A DNA stretch of 64,000 nucleotides, taken from the NCBI RefSeq assembly GCF_030866825.1, contig NZ_CP133020.1:1054001-1118000 (forward strand), in the 5' to 3' direction. Source of the stretch: Rathayibacter sp. SW19. GTDB taxonomy: Bacteria; Actinomycetota; Actinomycetes; Actinomycetales; Microbacteriaceae. Positions 32,861 to 41,821 of this stretch are shown one piece after another (within the stretch, counting starts at the first letter, position 1; each line of letters begins with the position of its first letter). Both the position numbers and the translations under genes were made by a program. The notes beneath the pieces are model-generated. The model saw only the letters and a program-made list of their open reading frames with translations, made no database searches and was not told where the DNA came from.

Positions 32861-33975
32861 CCGTGCTCGGCGAACGCGCCATCGATGGCGGCTTGCACGT
32901 GTGAGATCAGGTGGCTGGGAACGAGCGCGATCGCGGACCCGCCGAAACCGCCGCCGGTCATCCGTGCGCCGAGGGCGCCGAAGTTCTGTGAGATTTCTAC
33001 GGCGAGGTCCAGTTCGGGCACCGACACCTCGAAGTCGTTGCGCAATGAACGGTGCGATGCGTCCAGCAGGTCGCCGATCGCGGCGGGGCCCTGCTCACGG
33101 AGCAGCCTGACGGTGTCGAGAACCCGCTGATTCTCCGTCACGACGTGACGCACCCGCCGGAACGTCTCACCGTCGAGTACGTCACGCGCGTGCATGAGCT
33201 CGGCAACTGACACATCGCGCAGGGACGCAACGCCAAGCGCTCTCGCACCGGCCTCGCAGGAGGCGCGGCGTGCGGCGTAGTCGCCGTCGGCGTGGGCATG
33301 CTCGACCTTGGTGTCGATCACGAGGATCGCCAGGCCGGCGTCATCGAGCCCCAACGGGATCACCGCGGATTCCAGGCTGCGGCAGTCGATGAAGATCGCA
33401 GAATCGGCGCTGCCCAGTAGCGATGCGGACTGATCGAGGATGCCGGTCGGTGCGCCGACCACCTCGTTCTCAGCGAGATGGCCCACGGTGACGAGCGTGT
33501 TGAGGTCGAAGTCGAGCCGCCAGGCATCGTTCAGTGCGACGGCTACGGCGCACTCGATCGCGGCGGATGAGGACAGACCGACACCGATGGGGACATCCGA
33601 TTCGAGAAACAGGTCAAAGCCGGGAACGGCGGCCAGATCCGCACCGACCTGCCCGAGCGCCCAGGCGACGCCGAGTGGGTACGCGGACCAGCCGCTGACC
33701 GTTTCCGGCCCGATCTCGGAGAGTTCGATTTCGACGGCGTCGTCGGCGAATGCGCTGGCGACGCGGATTCGACGGTCGTCTCGCACAGCCAGTGCCGCGA
33801 TAGCGTGACGGTTGATTGCGAAGGGCAAGACGAAACCGTCGTTGTAGTCCGTGTGCTCGCCGATCAGGTTCACCCGCCCCGGGGCGGCCCACAGACCCTG
33901 CGGGGCGGAATCGAAAACGCGCTCGAACCCGGCCCGCGCCGCGTCGCCGAGAGAGGGTTCGTTCGCGTCGCTCAT
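32800..33975 (-). CDS. galK: Galactokinase
   Basis: 391 residues from ATG 33975. GHMP kinase phosphorylating galactose at C1. Signature APGRVNLIGEHTDYNDGFVLP near 30-50, ATP loop PIGVGLSSSAAIECAVA, GILDQSASLLG, and the C-terminal motif GARMTGGGFGGSAIALV. Overlaps galT by 4 bp (ATGA), so the two are co-translated. First enzyme of the Leloir pathway; galE is not in the window. Confidence 0.96.
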   Translation of the reverse strand: MSDANEPSLGDAARAGFERVFDSAPQGLWAAPGRVNLIGEHTDYNDGFVLPFAINRHAIAALAVRDDRRIRVASAFADDAVEIELSEIGPETVSGWSAYPLGVAWALGQVGADLAAVPGFDLFLESDVPIGVGLSSSAAIECAVAVALNDAWRLDFDLNTLVTVGHLAENEVVGAPTGILDQSASLLGSADSAIFIDCRSLESAVIPLGLDDAGLAILVIDTKVEHAHADGDYAARRASCEAGARALGVASLRDVSVAELMHARDVLDGETFRRVRHVVTENQRVLDTVRLLREQGPAAIGDLLDASHRSLRNDFEVSVPELDLAVEISQNFGALGARMTGGGFGGSAIALVPSHLISHVQAAIDGAFAEHGYAQPDMFVVRAADGARRLA

Positions 33976-35099
33976 ACCGGGTTCTCCTCGTCTGACCTCG
34001 CCAGCGCGGCCCGCAGTTGTTTTGCCTGCTTTTCGGGCGGTACATCGCCGATCCACGCGCCCATTGCTGCCTCGCTGCCGGCCAAGAATTTGAGCTTATC
34101 CGCAGCTCGTCGGGGTGACGTCAACTGCAGCATGAGACGGATGTCGTTGCGATGCACCCAGATCGGTGCTTGATGCCAGGCGGCGATGTACGGAGTCGGC
34201 GTGCCATAGAGCGCATCAACCGCGCGAAGCAGCCGCAGGTACTGCACGGCCAGTTCGTCGCGCTCATCCGTGTTCGTCTCCGTGAAGTCGGCCACCTGGC
34301 GGTGCGGCAGCATGTGCACCTCGAGCGGCCAGCGTGCTGCGAACGGCACGAATGCGCTCCAATGCTCGCCCGCGAGAACCAGGCGCCCTGCGGCGCGTTC
34401 GCTGCGCAGAATGTCGTCGAAAAGCGTCGGTCCGTATGCCTCGACCGATGAGACCAGTCGCTGCGTGCGCGGCGTGATGTAGGGGTAAGCGTAAATCTGA
34501 CCGTGCGGATGATGCAGGGTCACCCCGATCGCCTCGCCGCGGTTCTCGAAGGGGAAGACCTGTTGGATGCCGTCGAGAGCTGACAGTTCCGCGGTGCGGT
34601 CCGCCCACGCCTCGATCACCGTGCGGGCGCGGGAGCGGCTCAGACTGCCGAATGACCCGGTGCTTGCCGGGCTGAAGCAGACCACCTCGCACCGGCCGAT
34701 TGAGGTGCGAGTGCGGCCGATGCCCAATTCGCCGAGGTCTTCGAGCCCGAGCGGTGCGTTCTCGCCAGCCAAGGCAGGACCGAATGACGGAGACCGGTTC
34801 TCGAACACGGCGACGTCGTAGTTGCTCGGCACCTCAGACGGGTTCGTGGGGGATTGCGGCGCGAGCGGGTCCAACTCAGCCGGCGGCAGCACGACCCTGT
34901 TCTGCCGCGACGCCGCGATGGAGATCCACTCACCGGTCAGCACATCTTGACGCATCGTCGCCGTGAGCGGGCGCGGCTCCAGCGTGCGCAGGTCTGCCGA
35001 GCGCTCGGGCGGCAGCGTGGAGTCGTCGTCGTCGTAGTAGATGATGTCGCGACCGTCTGCAAGCTGCGACACCTTTTTGGTGATCCCCGAGGTGAGCAT
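33972..35099 (-). CDS. galT: Galactose-1-phosphate uridylyltransferase
   Basis: 375 residues from ATG 35099. Transfers UMP between UDP-glucose and galactose 1-phosphate. The active-site triplet is in LHHPHGQIYAYPYI around 195-208, and RCEVVCFSP, GIQQVFPFENRGE and EVHMLPHR match class I GalT. Its promoter faces the divergent DeoR regulator across a 53-bp gap holding inverted repeats, the likely control point. Confidence 0.95.
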   Translation of the reverse strand: MLTSGITKKVSQLADGRDIIYYDDDDSTLPPERSADLRTLEPRPLTATMRQDVLTGEWISIAASRQNRVVLPPAELDPLAPQSPTNPSEVPSNYDVAVFENRSPSFGPALAGENAPLGLEDLGELGIGRTRTSIGRCEVVCFSPASTGSFGSLSRSRARTVIEAWADRTAELSALDGIQQVFPFENRGEAIGVTLHHPHGQIYAYPYITPRTQRLVSSVEAYGPTLFDDILRSERAAGRLVLAGEHWSAFVPFAARWPLEVHMLPHRQVADFTETNTDERDELAVQYLRLLRAVDALYGTPTPYIAAWHQAPIWVHRNDIRLMLQLTSPRRAADKLKFLAGSEAAMGAWIGDVPPEKQAKQLRAALARSDEENPV

Positions 35100-35103
35100 G
35101 GTA

Positions 35104-35148
35104 TTACGATAGCGAAAACCGTGCTTTCGATTACGAAAGGAATCGTAA
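35104..35148. promoter_or_regulatory. Divergent galT / deoR operator
   Basis: A perfect 16-bp palindrome CTTTCGATTACGAAAG at 35124-35139 lies between the galT and DeoR starts, nested inside an outer inverted repeat TTACGAT (35104-35110) / ATCGTAA (35142-35148). DeoR proteins bind such TTTCG...CGAAA sites, so autoregulation and galTK repression are likely. AAAGGA at 35136-35141 doubles as the ribosome site of the DeoR gene. Confidence 0.65.
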
Positions 35149-35152
35149 CGAG

Positions 35153-35989
35153 TTGGGCGCATCAGCGGAGCGACCTCCTCAGGACAAGCCCTTCGAGACG
35201 GTCGCAGAGCGACCTCCTCAGGACAAGCGTCAGGAGCGGCTCGCGCGCATGGTCGCCGAGCGTGGATTCGTACGTGTCGTGGATGCGAGTGAGGAACTCG
35301 GCGTCAGCCTGGTGACGGTGCGCAGTGATCTCGGGGTGCTGGAGGCATCCGGAGTTCTGCGCCGGGTGCACGGCGGGGCGGTCGCAATCGACAGTGTCGA
35401 GCCGTCGTTCGAGCGGTCGCTGGCCAGCTCGGCGGAGGAGAAGCTGCTGATCGCCGTTGCGGCGGCTGACCTGGTGACGTCTGGATCCAGTGTGCTCGTG
35501 GATGTCGGCAGTACGACCGCCGCTGTCGCCCGCGCACTCGTCGCGCGCGGCGACCTGCACGACGTGACCGTGATCACGAACGGGCTCAGCATCGCGCTCG
35601 AATTGGAGGTCGCGATTCCGCGATTCCGGGTCGTCGTGACGGGAGGAACGTTGCGCCCACTACAGCATTCGCTGGTCGCGCCGCTGGCCGCAGTCGTGCT
35701 CGAGCAGGTGCACGTCGACCTGGCTTTTATCGGTTGCAACGGCGTGCACGCCGTCGAAGGCGTCACGAACCTGAACCTGCCGGAGGCTGAGGTGAAGCGG
35801 GCGATGGTCGCCGCATCGACGCGCGCGGTCGTCGTCGCAGACGGGTCGAAGATCGGCGCCGTGCAACTCGGGAGGATCGGTCCGCTGTCTGCGTTCGACA
35901 CCGTGATCACCGGTGACACGGCAGATCCGGATGCGCTCGCGGCGTTGCAAGCCGCCGCCGGCCCCGCGGTCGTGGTCGTCGCTCGCTGA
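35153..35989 (+). CDS. DeoR-family regulator of the galactose genes
   Basis: 278 residues from a TTG start with AAAGGA 11 bases upstream. HTH starts at RQERLARMVAERGFVRVVDA (26-45), with recognition helix SLVTVRSDLGVLEASG and wing HGGAV; the DeoRC sensor domain ends VVADGSKIGAVQLG. The first 25 residues contain AERPPQDK twice and are not part of the DeoR family; they are translated repeat DNA. Divergent from galT-galK. Inducer presumably galactose or a phosphate ester (inference). Confidence 0.86.
   Translation: MGASAERPPQDKPFETVAERPPQDKRQERLARMVAERGFVRVVDASEELGVSLVTVRSDLGVLEASGVLRRVHGGAVAIDSVEPSFERSLASSAEEKLLIAVAAADLVTSGSSVLVDVGSTTAAVARALVARGDLHDVTVITNGLSIALELEVAIPRFRVVVTGGTLRPLQHSLVAPLAAVVLEQVHVDLAFIGCNGVHAVEGVTNLNLPEAEVKRAMVAASTRAVVVADGSKIGAVQLGRIGPLSAFDTVITGDTADPDALAALQAAAGPAVVVVAR
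35168..35228 (+). repeat. Repeat DNA forming the 5' coding end of the DeoR gene
   Basis: GAGCGACCTCCTCAGGACAA at 35168 recurs at 35207, 39 nt (13 codons) apart. The spacer CTTCGAGACGGTCGCAGAGC resembles the TTTCGAGACGGCCGCGGGCG arm of the repeats at 22015-22420. A palindromic repeat therefore appears fused to the coding sequence. Confidence 0.72.
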
Positions 35990-35998
35990 GTAACTCCG

Positions 35999-36186
35999 TT
36001 GGTCGAGTAACGAGCGCCAGCCCCTCGTTGGTCGAGTAACGAGCGTCAGCGAGTGTATCGAGACCTCGTGACGGGTGTGGGGGTCTCGATACGCGCGCTC
36101 GCTGGCGCTCGCGTGCTACTCGACCAGCGGGGGACGGGGGTCTCGATACGCGTGCTCGCTGGCGCTCGCGTGCTACTCGACCAGCG
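35999..36186. repeat. Second dispersed repeat family before galM
   Basis: Two GGTCGAGTAACGAGCG units (36001, 36030) are followed by two nearly identical arms GGTCTCGATACGCGC and CTCGCTGGCGCTCGCGTGCT ending ACTCGACCAGCG (36082-36127 and 36139-36186). The arms are reverse complements of the first pair, so the block can fold into hairpins. It fills the DeoR-galM gap and no other feature is seen there. Confidence 0.8.
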
Positions 36187-36219
36187 CGTGGCGGCATGGC
36201 GGCGCAATAGGCTAGAGCA

Positions 36220-37146
36220 ATGCGTGCACCGACCGGAGAACAGTTCGAACTCACTAGGCGAACAGCCGCAGGGCAGGCCAGGGCGTTCGTCACCCAGGTG
36301 GCTGCGGGGCTGCGCCACTACAGCGTCGGCGGCATCGACTTGACGGAGCCGTTTGCCGTGGAGTCGACCCCGCCGTCTGGCAACGGCATCGTGCTGGTGC
36401 CGTGGCCGAACCGAGTCAAAGACGGCCGGTGGACCCTGAACGGCAAACAGCAGCAGCTGAACCTGACCGAACCGGACCGCGCCAACGCCATCCATGGGCT
36501 GCTTCGCTTCGCGCCATACACGCTGGCCGAGCGCAGCGACGAGACGGTCACGCTCGCGGCAACCGTGTTTCCGCAGTCCGGCTACCCCTTCCTGCTTGAC
36601 ACAAGCGTGCGCTACGAGTTGGTCGAAGACGGTCTGACCGTGACGCACAGCATCACCAACGTCGGAACGGCGGATGCGCCGGTTGCGGTGGGAACGCATC
36701 CGTACTTCACGATCGGTGACGTTCCCACCGAAGACCTGACGTTGACGCTGAACGCGGCGACGCACTTCACGGTCGACGACCGCCTCAATGTGGTCGGTGA
36801 GCATCCGGTCGATGGCACGGAGTTCGACCTGCGAGCGGGCGGCCGCGTCGGCGACTTGCACCTCGACGACGGCTGGGGCGACGTCGGGCTTGTCGACGGG
36901 CATTCGGAGCAGACCTTGACCGCCCCCGATGGCCGCACGGTGTCGATGTGGGCGGACGAACACTTCCGCTACGTGCAGGTGTACACATCGCGCGAGCTGA
37001 AGAGCCTGCCGGCCGGGCAGGTGGCGATCGCGATCGAGCCGATGACGGCGCCGACGAACGCCCTGAACACGGGCCGCGACCTGAAATGGCTCACCCCGGG
37101 CGAAACCTGGAGCGTCGCGTGGGGCGTGCGGCACACCGGGTTCTGA
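36220..37146 (+). CDS. galM: Aldose 1-epimerase (galactose mutarotase)
   Basis: 308 residues. Interconverts alpha and beta anomers of galactose before galactokinase. Active-site features: VPWPNRVKDGRW, NAIHGLLR with a catalytic-type His near 89, GTHPYFTIGD with the second His near 167, and AIAIEPMTAPTNAL with the catalytic Glu near 284. The gene overlaps the start of the alpha-galactosidase by about 28 bp. Cytoplasmic. Confidence 0.92.
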   Translation: MRAPTGEQFELTRRTAAGQARAFVTQVAAGLRHYSVGGIDLTEPFAVESTPPSGNGIVLVPWPNRVKDGRWTLNGKQQQLNLTEPDRANAIHGLLRFAPYTLAERSDETVTLAATVFPQSGYPFLLDTSVRYELVEDGLTVTHSITNVGTADAPVAVGTHPYFTIGDVPTEDLTLTLNAATHFTVDDRLNVVGEHPVDGTEFDLRAGGRVGDLHLDDGWGDVGLVDGHSEQTLTAPDGRTVSMWADEHFRYVQVYTSRELKSLPAGQVAIAIEPMTAPTNALNTGRDLKWLTPGETWSVAWGVRHTGF

Positions 37147-38471
37147 CCCGCTTCGGCGCGCGAGCCGGCACTCGCCCGACTGCGCGCCGCGCGTCGGCGA
37201 AGCGTGCATGCATTGCGGTCGCCTGCCTCGCCACCGTCGCGGCATTGAGCGGATGCGTGTCCTCCGGCCCCCCGCGGCCCGCGTCATCGGCCGCGTCGGT
37301 CACGCCAGCGCCTGTCACGCCCGCGCAGGCATCGGGCACGCCGCTGCCGACGACGATCGACAACGGTCTGGCGCGCACCCCGGTGATGGGTTTCAACGAC
37401 TGGAACGCTTTCGGTTGCGACGTCAGCGCCCGCCTGATCGAGCAGACCGCGGCGGCGATGGTCGCGAACGGCATGAAGGCGGCTGGCTACGACTATGTCA
37501 ACATCGACGATTGCTGGATGGCGCGGGGGCGTGACGCGGCCGGTCATCTGGTGCCCGATCCGGTGAAGTTCCCCGACGGGATCGCGGCGGTCGCGGCATC
37601 CGTCCACGCGATGGGGCTGAAACTCGGCATCTATGAGAGCGCCGGCGCGATAACGTGTGAGAAATTCCCGGGCAGCCTCGGCCACGAGACCACCGATGCC
37701 AACGATTTCGCGGCGTGGGGCGTCGACCTGCTGAAATACGACAACTGCGGCACGCCGTCGGAACGCGCAGGTACGCAGGCCCGCTACCTCGAGCGTTACA
37801 CGACGATGGCGCAGGCACTGCAGGCGACCGGCCGCCCGATCGTGTACTCGATCTGCGAGTGGGGCTGGCGCGACGCGCCGAGCTGGGCACCCGCTATCTC
37901 GAACATGTGGCGCACGACCCGGGACATCACCGACAGCTACGCGAGCATGCTGAGCATCGTGAAGCACAACGCGACCCTTGCCTCCGCTGCACGCCCCGGC
38001 GCGTTCAACGACCCCGACATGCTCGAGGTCGGCAACGGCGGAATGACCGAGACGGAGCAGAGATCTGAGTTCTCGCTCTGGGCGATCATGGCTGCGCCGT
38101 TGATTGCCGGTACGGATCTGCGCTCCGCGTCTCCCGCGACCCTTGCGATCTATACGAATGCCGATGTCATCGCCGTCGATCAGGATGCGCTCGGCCTGCA
38201 GGGCAGTCTGCTCACGTCGAGAGGCGGACTGTTCGTCTTTGCAAAACCGCTGGTCGGCGGCGACGTGGCCGTCGCCCTGTTCAACTCGAGCGACCACACT
38301 GAGCGGATGTCGACCACGGCCACCGCCGTCGGCATCCGGTCCGCGGTGGGCTCGCTCACACTTACCGACCTCTGGTCGAAGCAGGTCACGACGACAACGG
38401 ACGCGATTACCGCCGTGGTGCCGGCGCACGCAACAGTGCTGTACCGGGTGCGCGGCGGCGGTGTGCGGTGA
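37119..38471 (+). CDS. Secreted GH27 alpha-galactosidase lipoprotein
   Basis: 450 residues from GTG 37119, the only start before the signal sequence that I could find in frame; it overlaps galM. An arginine-rich n-region, a hydrophobic core (ACIAVACLATVAA) and the lipobox LSGC place it on the outer face of the membrane. GH27 features: TPVMGFNDWNAFGCDV, DYVNIDDCWM, nucleophile Asp in DLLKYDNCG, acid/base Asp in WRTTRDITDSY, and FNDPDMLEVGNGGMT. It releases galactose from oligosaccharides, feeding galM, galK and galT. Stop overlaps the first FtsX gene by 4 bp. Confidence 0.9.
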   Translation: MGRAAHRVLTRFGARAGTRPTARRASAKRACIAVACLATVAALSGCVSSGPPRPASSAASVTPAPVTPAQASGTPLPTTIDNGLARTPVMGFNDWNAFGCDVSARLIEQTAAAMVANGMKAAGYDYVNIDDCWMARGRDAAGHLVPDPVKFPDGIAAVAASVHAMGLKLGIYESAGAITCEKFPGSLGHETTDANDFAAWGVDLLKYDNCGTPSERAGTQARYLERYTTMAQALQATGRPIVYSICEWGWRDAPSWAPAISNMWRTTRDITDSYASMLSIVKHNATLASAARPGAFNDPDMLEVGNGGMTETEQRSEFSLWAIMAAPLIAGTDLRSASPATLAIYTNADVIAVDQDALGLQGSLLTSRGGLFVFAKPLVGGDVAVALFNSSDHTERMSTTATAVGIRSAVGSLTLTDLWSKQVTTTTDAITAVVPAHATVLYRVRGGGVR

Positions 38472-41400
38472 CCCGGGTGGTGAGCGGTGTGGCTCTCTGG
38501 CTGCGTCGCTCTATCGCTCGGCGAGGGTTGCTGGCGGCGACGGCGGCAACCTGTGTCGTTGCCACATTTCTCTTGGTCTCGATCGTCGGTTTTGCTCTGC
38601 AGTCCGAGCGCCCGGCCGTGCGCGCAACCATTGCAACCGGGCCGGTGTCGTCCGTCGGCATTCGGGCGGAGACCACGTTGGGCACGGACGCGTCCGCCCA
38701 GGATGCGGCCGCTCGTGCGGTGATCGCGCACGAGTTGCGCGGTGTGGACGTGCACGTGTATCGCAGCGTCGCCACTGCACCCGTCACCCTGGCCCTGGCA
38801 CGTACGGGCGCATCTGCGCCGACCGCATCTGCGCCGACCGCATCTGCGCCGACCGCATCTGCGCCGACCACCGCTTCGCCGACCACCGCCATCCTCCTCG
38901 AAGACGCCGCAGCCGTACGCGACCAAATCCACGTCATCGCCGGCAAGTGGCCGGTCAGCGCACAGCCGACAACCGCACAGCCGACAACCGCACAGCCGAC
39001 AACTGCACAGCAGGCAACTGGGCAGCAAGGAGTTCAGCAGCAGGCTGCTCAGCAGCGGGGGACCGCGCGGCAGGCCGGCGCCGTGGCGTACCCGGTTGCC
39101 GTGCAGACGAGTGCCGCGGAATTGCTGGGGTTGAAGATCGGTGACACCGTCGATATCCCGTCGGACAACGGAGCCTTGCAGTTGCGCGTCGCGGCAACCT
39201 GGCGGGCCGCCGACGCGGCCGACCCGCTCTGGTTCGACGACCGACAGGTTGTCACGGGACGCTCGGGTGCCGCGGTCGGCCCGCTGATCGTCGCCCCGGA
39301 TGCCCTCGGGCACCTGGATGCGACTCCTGCCGTGCGCTGGGTCGTAACGCTGGATGCCGCCGCTCTCACCCCGGCGCAGCTTCCGCAGCTGGTTCACGGA
39401 TTCGGTTCACTGTCGGGCGCGCTCGGTGCCAACAGCTCCGTGTCATCGACCATCGTGACGGTGACGGGCGACGGCGGGCAGACCGCGCGCGGCATGACGA
39501 CGTCGCTGGCTTCGCTCGGCGCTGTCGTTTCTCTTCCGATCGCTGTGCTCGCGGTTGCCGTGGTGCTGGCGTTGATCCTGCTGGCGAGGCTGCTGGCCGA
39601 TACGCGTGAATCCGAGACAACGCTGCTGCGCGCGCGTGGCGCGACCTCAGCAAGGTTGCTGGGTGCTGCCCTGTCGGAGTCCGGGATCGTCGCGGCGGTC
39701 GGAGCGTTGGTTGGGGTTGCCGGGGCAGCGGCGGTCCTCGCCTGGCGAACCGGATCGCTGCCGAGCCCAGCGGTGCTGGTGACACCACCGGTTCTGATCG
39801 TGCTCAGCGCCGTGATCGTGCAACTCAGCGTCGTCGGTGCGAGTGTGCGCGGCAGTCTCGGACTCGCGCGCGATGCCGGGCGCATCCGGTCGGCGTCATC
39901 GCTCGGCGTCACCGTGCTTATCGTGATTGCGGCAGCCTTTGCCCTGTGGCGCTTCCTGCAATTCGGCGATTCGAGCGGAACTGGCGGCGCCATCGACACG
40001 ACAGGGATCATCGCGCCCGCCCTGGCGTTGCTCGCCGCCGTGCTGGTTGGTTTGACCGTCTTCGCTCCGCTCGCCCGCCGGTTGGAGAACGGGGTGTCGG
40101 GCGGCTCCGGCGTGATGCTGGCGCTGCCGGTGCGTCAGGTCGGCCGGGGGCTAGCTTTCTTCGTCGCCCCGGTGGCCCTGATCATCCTGACAATCGGCAC
40201 GACGACTCTCGCCGCGGGGTTCGTCGGAACCTGGTCTGCGTACCGCAGTACTGCGGCTCAGGTGGTCAACGCAGGCGAGCTGCGCGTATCAATCGGAACG
40301 GCCGCACCGATGCTCGGCCTCGACAACGCAGCGGATACCGCCTCCTACGCCTCCCTGCGCGGCGTCACGGCCGCTATACCGGCCATACGCGCAAGCGCCG
40401 TCCTCGGCACAGGAACGGCGCCGGTCGTGGCGGTTCCTGTCGCGCAGTTGGGGGAGGCGTTGACGCCGGACGGAGGCGTGATCGGGGCCGACGGCATCCG
40501 CTCGGCGCTCGCCGTGTCCGCCCCCGCGATGCCCGGCATCGCCTTGCCACGCAGCTCCCGGTCGCTGTCGATTGCCTACTCGGCGGCAGTCGCGTCGCCT
40601 GTCGCACCGGCAGTTGCGCCGTCGATCGCGCCGTCGGATGGCGATGCGCCGCTCCGCACGGTGGCAGTCACGGTGTGGCTTGCGGATGCCGACGGCACAG
40701 TCCTGCCCATCGCCTACCCGACCACCCCGCTCAGTGCCCTGTCGGATGCCGCCGCCACCGTTCAGACGAAGCCGGTGAAGCTGCCCACCGGCGGCCCGTG
40801 GCGCGCAGTCGCCGTCGACGCTGCATTCAGCGGAGGAGTCGCCGGCGACCACTATCGGTGGACCCTCACCGGTGCAACAGCGCAGGACCCAGGCCCGATG
40901 CCGGTGCGCGTCTCCGACGCACACGGCTGGAATGTGGCACCGGATGCGTTCAGCACGGATTCGGCTGCTCGCGGAGCAACGATGGGCATCGGACTCACAG
41001 TGACGAATGCTGCCGCGCCCCTCGGCAGCACAGTGCGGTTGATGCCGGGTGCGGCGCACCGGCCCTCGATCGTGGTGACAGGCGCACTCGCGCGCGCCAA
41101 TGGCCTGTCGGTCGGGGACAGCGTGTCGCTCGACGGCGGCTGGTGGGCGGCGGCGGCAACCGTCGCGAAGATCGTGCCGGTTGTTCCCGGGGAGCACTCA
41201 GAGGCAGCATTGTTCGATCTGCCAACGCTTCAGGACGCCCTGCTGCGCACCACAGCGGCACCGGCCGCCGCGAACGAAATCTGGATTGCTACGAAAAACC
41301 CGCAGCAGACGCTCCCCGCCGTGTCGGCGGTTGCAGGTCCGAGCGCGGTCATCACGTTGCCGGACACGTCCTTCGTCGAACGGTTCCTGGGCGCAGCAAC

Positions 41401-41821
41401 CCTGGCGCTGTGGCTGGGCTGCACGGGCTGTGTCGCCCTCGCGATGATCGCGCTGGCAGCAGCAACGACCGCGCTCTCCCGTCGGCGCCGGCCGGAGGTG
41501 GCGGTGTTTCGCGCGCTCGGCTTCTCGGCGAGACAGCAGCGTCGCTCACGCGGCGGCGAACTGGCGGTCATCGCGACCATCGCAGCCGTGATCGGGGTCG
41601 CGACGGGCACCGCCGTGGCGTTCCTAGTGGTTCCGACATTGACCCAGCTCGCCGTCGTGACAGCCCCAGCGGCGTTGCCGGTTCAGCCGGCCGTCGATCC
41701 TCTCCTGCTTTCCGTCGGCTATCTGGTCGTCATCGCGGCGATCGCCGGGGTGGTTCTCGCGTACTCGGGAGCAGTCGGCAGACAAGCCGGGGACACCGAA
41801 TACCGGGAGGCGACGCTGTGA
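38468..41821 (+). CDS. Large FtsX-type ABC permease (first of pair)
   Basis: 1117 residues from a GTG overlapping the alpha-galactosidase stop. One N-terminal membrane segment (about 20-42), a large extracellular domain, an FtsX block with three to four segments near 345-480 and more near 500-620, a second extracellular domain, and a terminal FtsX block (ATLALWLGCTGCVALAMIAL near 978, VIATIAAVIGVATGTAVAFL, final LLSVGYLVVIAAIAGVVL). Such proteins with paired ATPases are MacB/LolCDE-like mechanotransmitters that move lipoproteins, peptides or signals. Two repeat loops lie in the first extracellular domain. Confidence 0.83.
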   Translation: MTRVVSGVALWLRRSIARRGLLAATAATCVVATFLLVSIVGFALQSERPAVRATIATGPVSSVGIRAETTLGTDASAQDAAARAVIAHELRGVDVHVYRSVATAPVTLALARTGASAPTASAPTASAPTASAPTTASPTTAILLEDAAAVRDQIHVIAGKWPVSAQPTTAQPTTAQPTTAQQATGQQGVQQQAAQQRGTARQAGAVAYPVAVQTSAAELLGLKIGDTVDIPSDNGALQLRVAATWRAADAADPLWFDDRQVVTGRSGAAVGPLIVAPDALGHLDATPAVRWVVTLDAAALTPAQLPQLVHGFGSLSGALGANSSVSSTIVTVTGDGGQTARGMTTSLASLGAVVSLPIAVLAVAVVLALILLARLLADTRESETTLLRARGATSARLLGAALSESGIVAAVGALVGVAGAAAVLAWRTGSLPSPAVLVTPPVLIVLSAVIVQLSVVGASVRGSLGLARDAGRIRSASSLGVTVLIVIAAAFALWRFLQFGDSSGTGGAIDTTGIIAPALALLAAVLVGLTVFAPLARRLENGVSGGSGVMLALPVRQVGRGLAFFVAPVALIILTIGTTTLAAGFVGTWSAYRSTAAQVVNAGELRVSIGTAAPMLGLDNAADTASYASLRGVTAAIPAIRASAVLGTGTAPVVAVPVAQLGEALTPDGGVIGADGIRSALAVSAPAMPGIALPRSSRSLSIAYSAAVASPVAPAVAPSIAPSDGDAPLRTVAVTVWLADADGTVLPIAYPTTPLSALSDAAATVQTKPVKLPTGGPWRAVAVDAAFSGGVAGDHYRWTLTGATAQDPGPMPVRVSDAHGWNVAPDAFSTDSAARGATMGIGLTVTNAAAPLGSTVRLMPGAAHRPSIVVTGALARANGLSVGDSVSLDGGWWAAAATVAKIVPVVPGEHSEAALFDLPTLQDALLRTTAAPAAANEIWIATKNPQQTLPAVSAVAGPSAVITLPDTSFVERFLGAATLALWLGCTGCVALAMIALAAATTALSRRRRPEVAVFRALGFSARQQRRSRGGELAVIATIAAVIGVATGTAVAFLVVPTLTQLAVVTAPAALPVQPAVDPLLLSVGYLVVIAAIAGVVLAYSGAVGRQAGDTEYREATL
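38809..39040 (+). repeat. Two 15-nt in-frame repeat tracts in the first FtsX gene
   Basis: Tract one (about 38809-38890): four gcatctgcgccgacc units encoding ASAPT, then degenerate TASPTTA. Tract two (about 38959-39040): three acagccgacaaccgc-type units encoding AQPTT, then AQQATGQQ. Both lie in the extracellular domain and flank a conserved-looking LLEDAAAVRDQIHVIAGKWP segment. Confidence 0.9.

Noticed and set aside
36046..37287. 413-codon minus-strand open frame over galM
   Set aside because: Antisense to galM and the repeat block; no domain recognised.
39946..41817. Long 5' extension of the second FtsX gene's frame
   Set aside because: Runs inside the first permease gene in another frame and is rich in Arg; the real start is the GTG at 41818.
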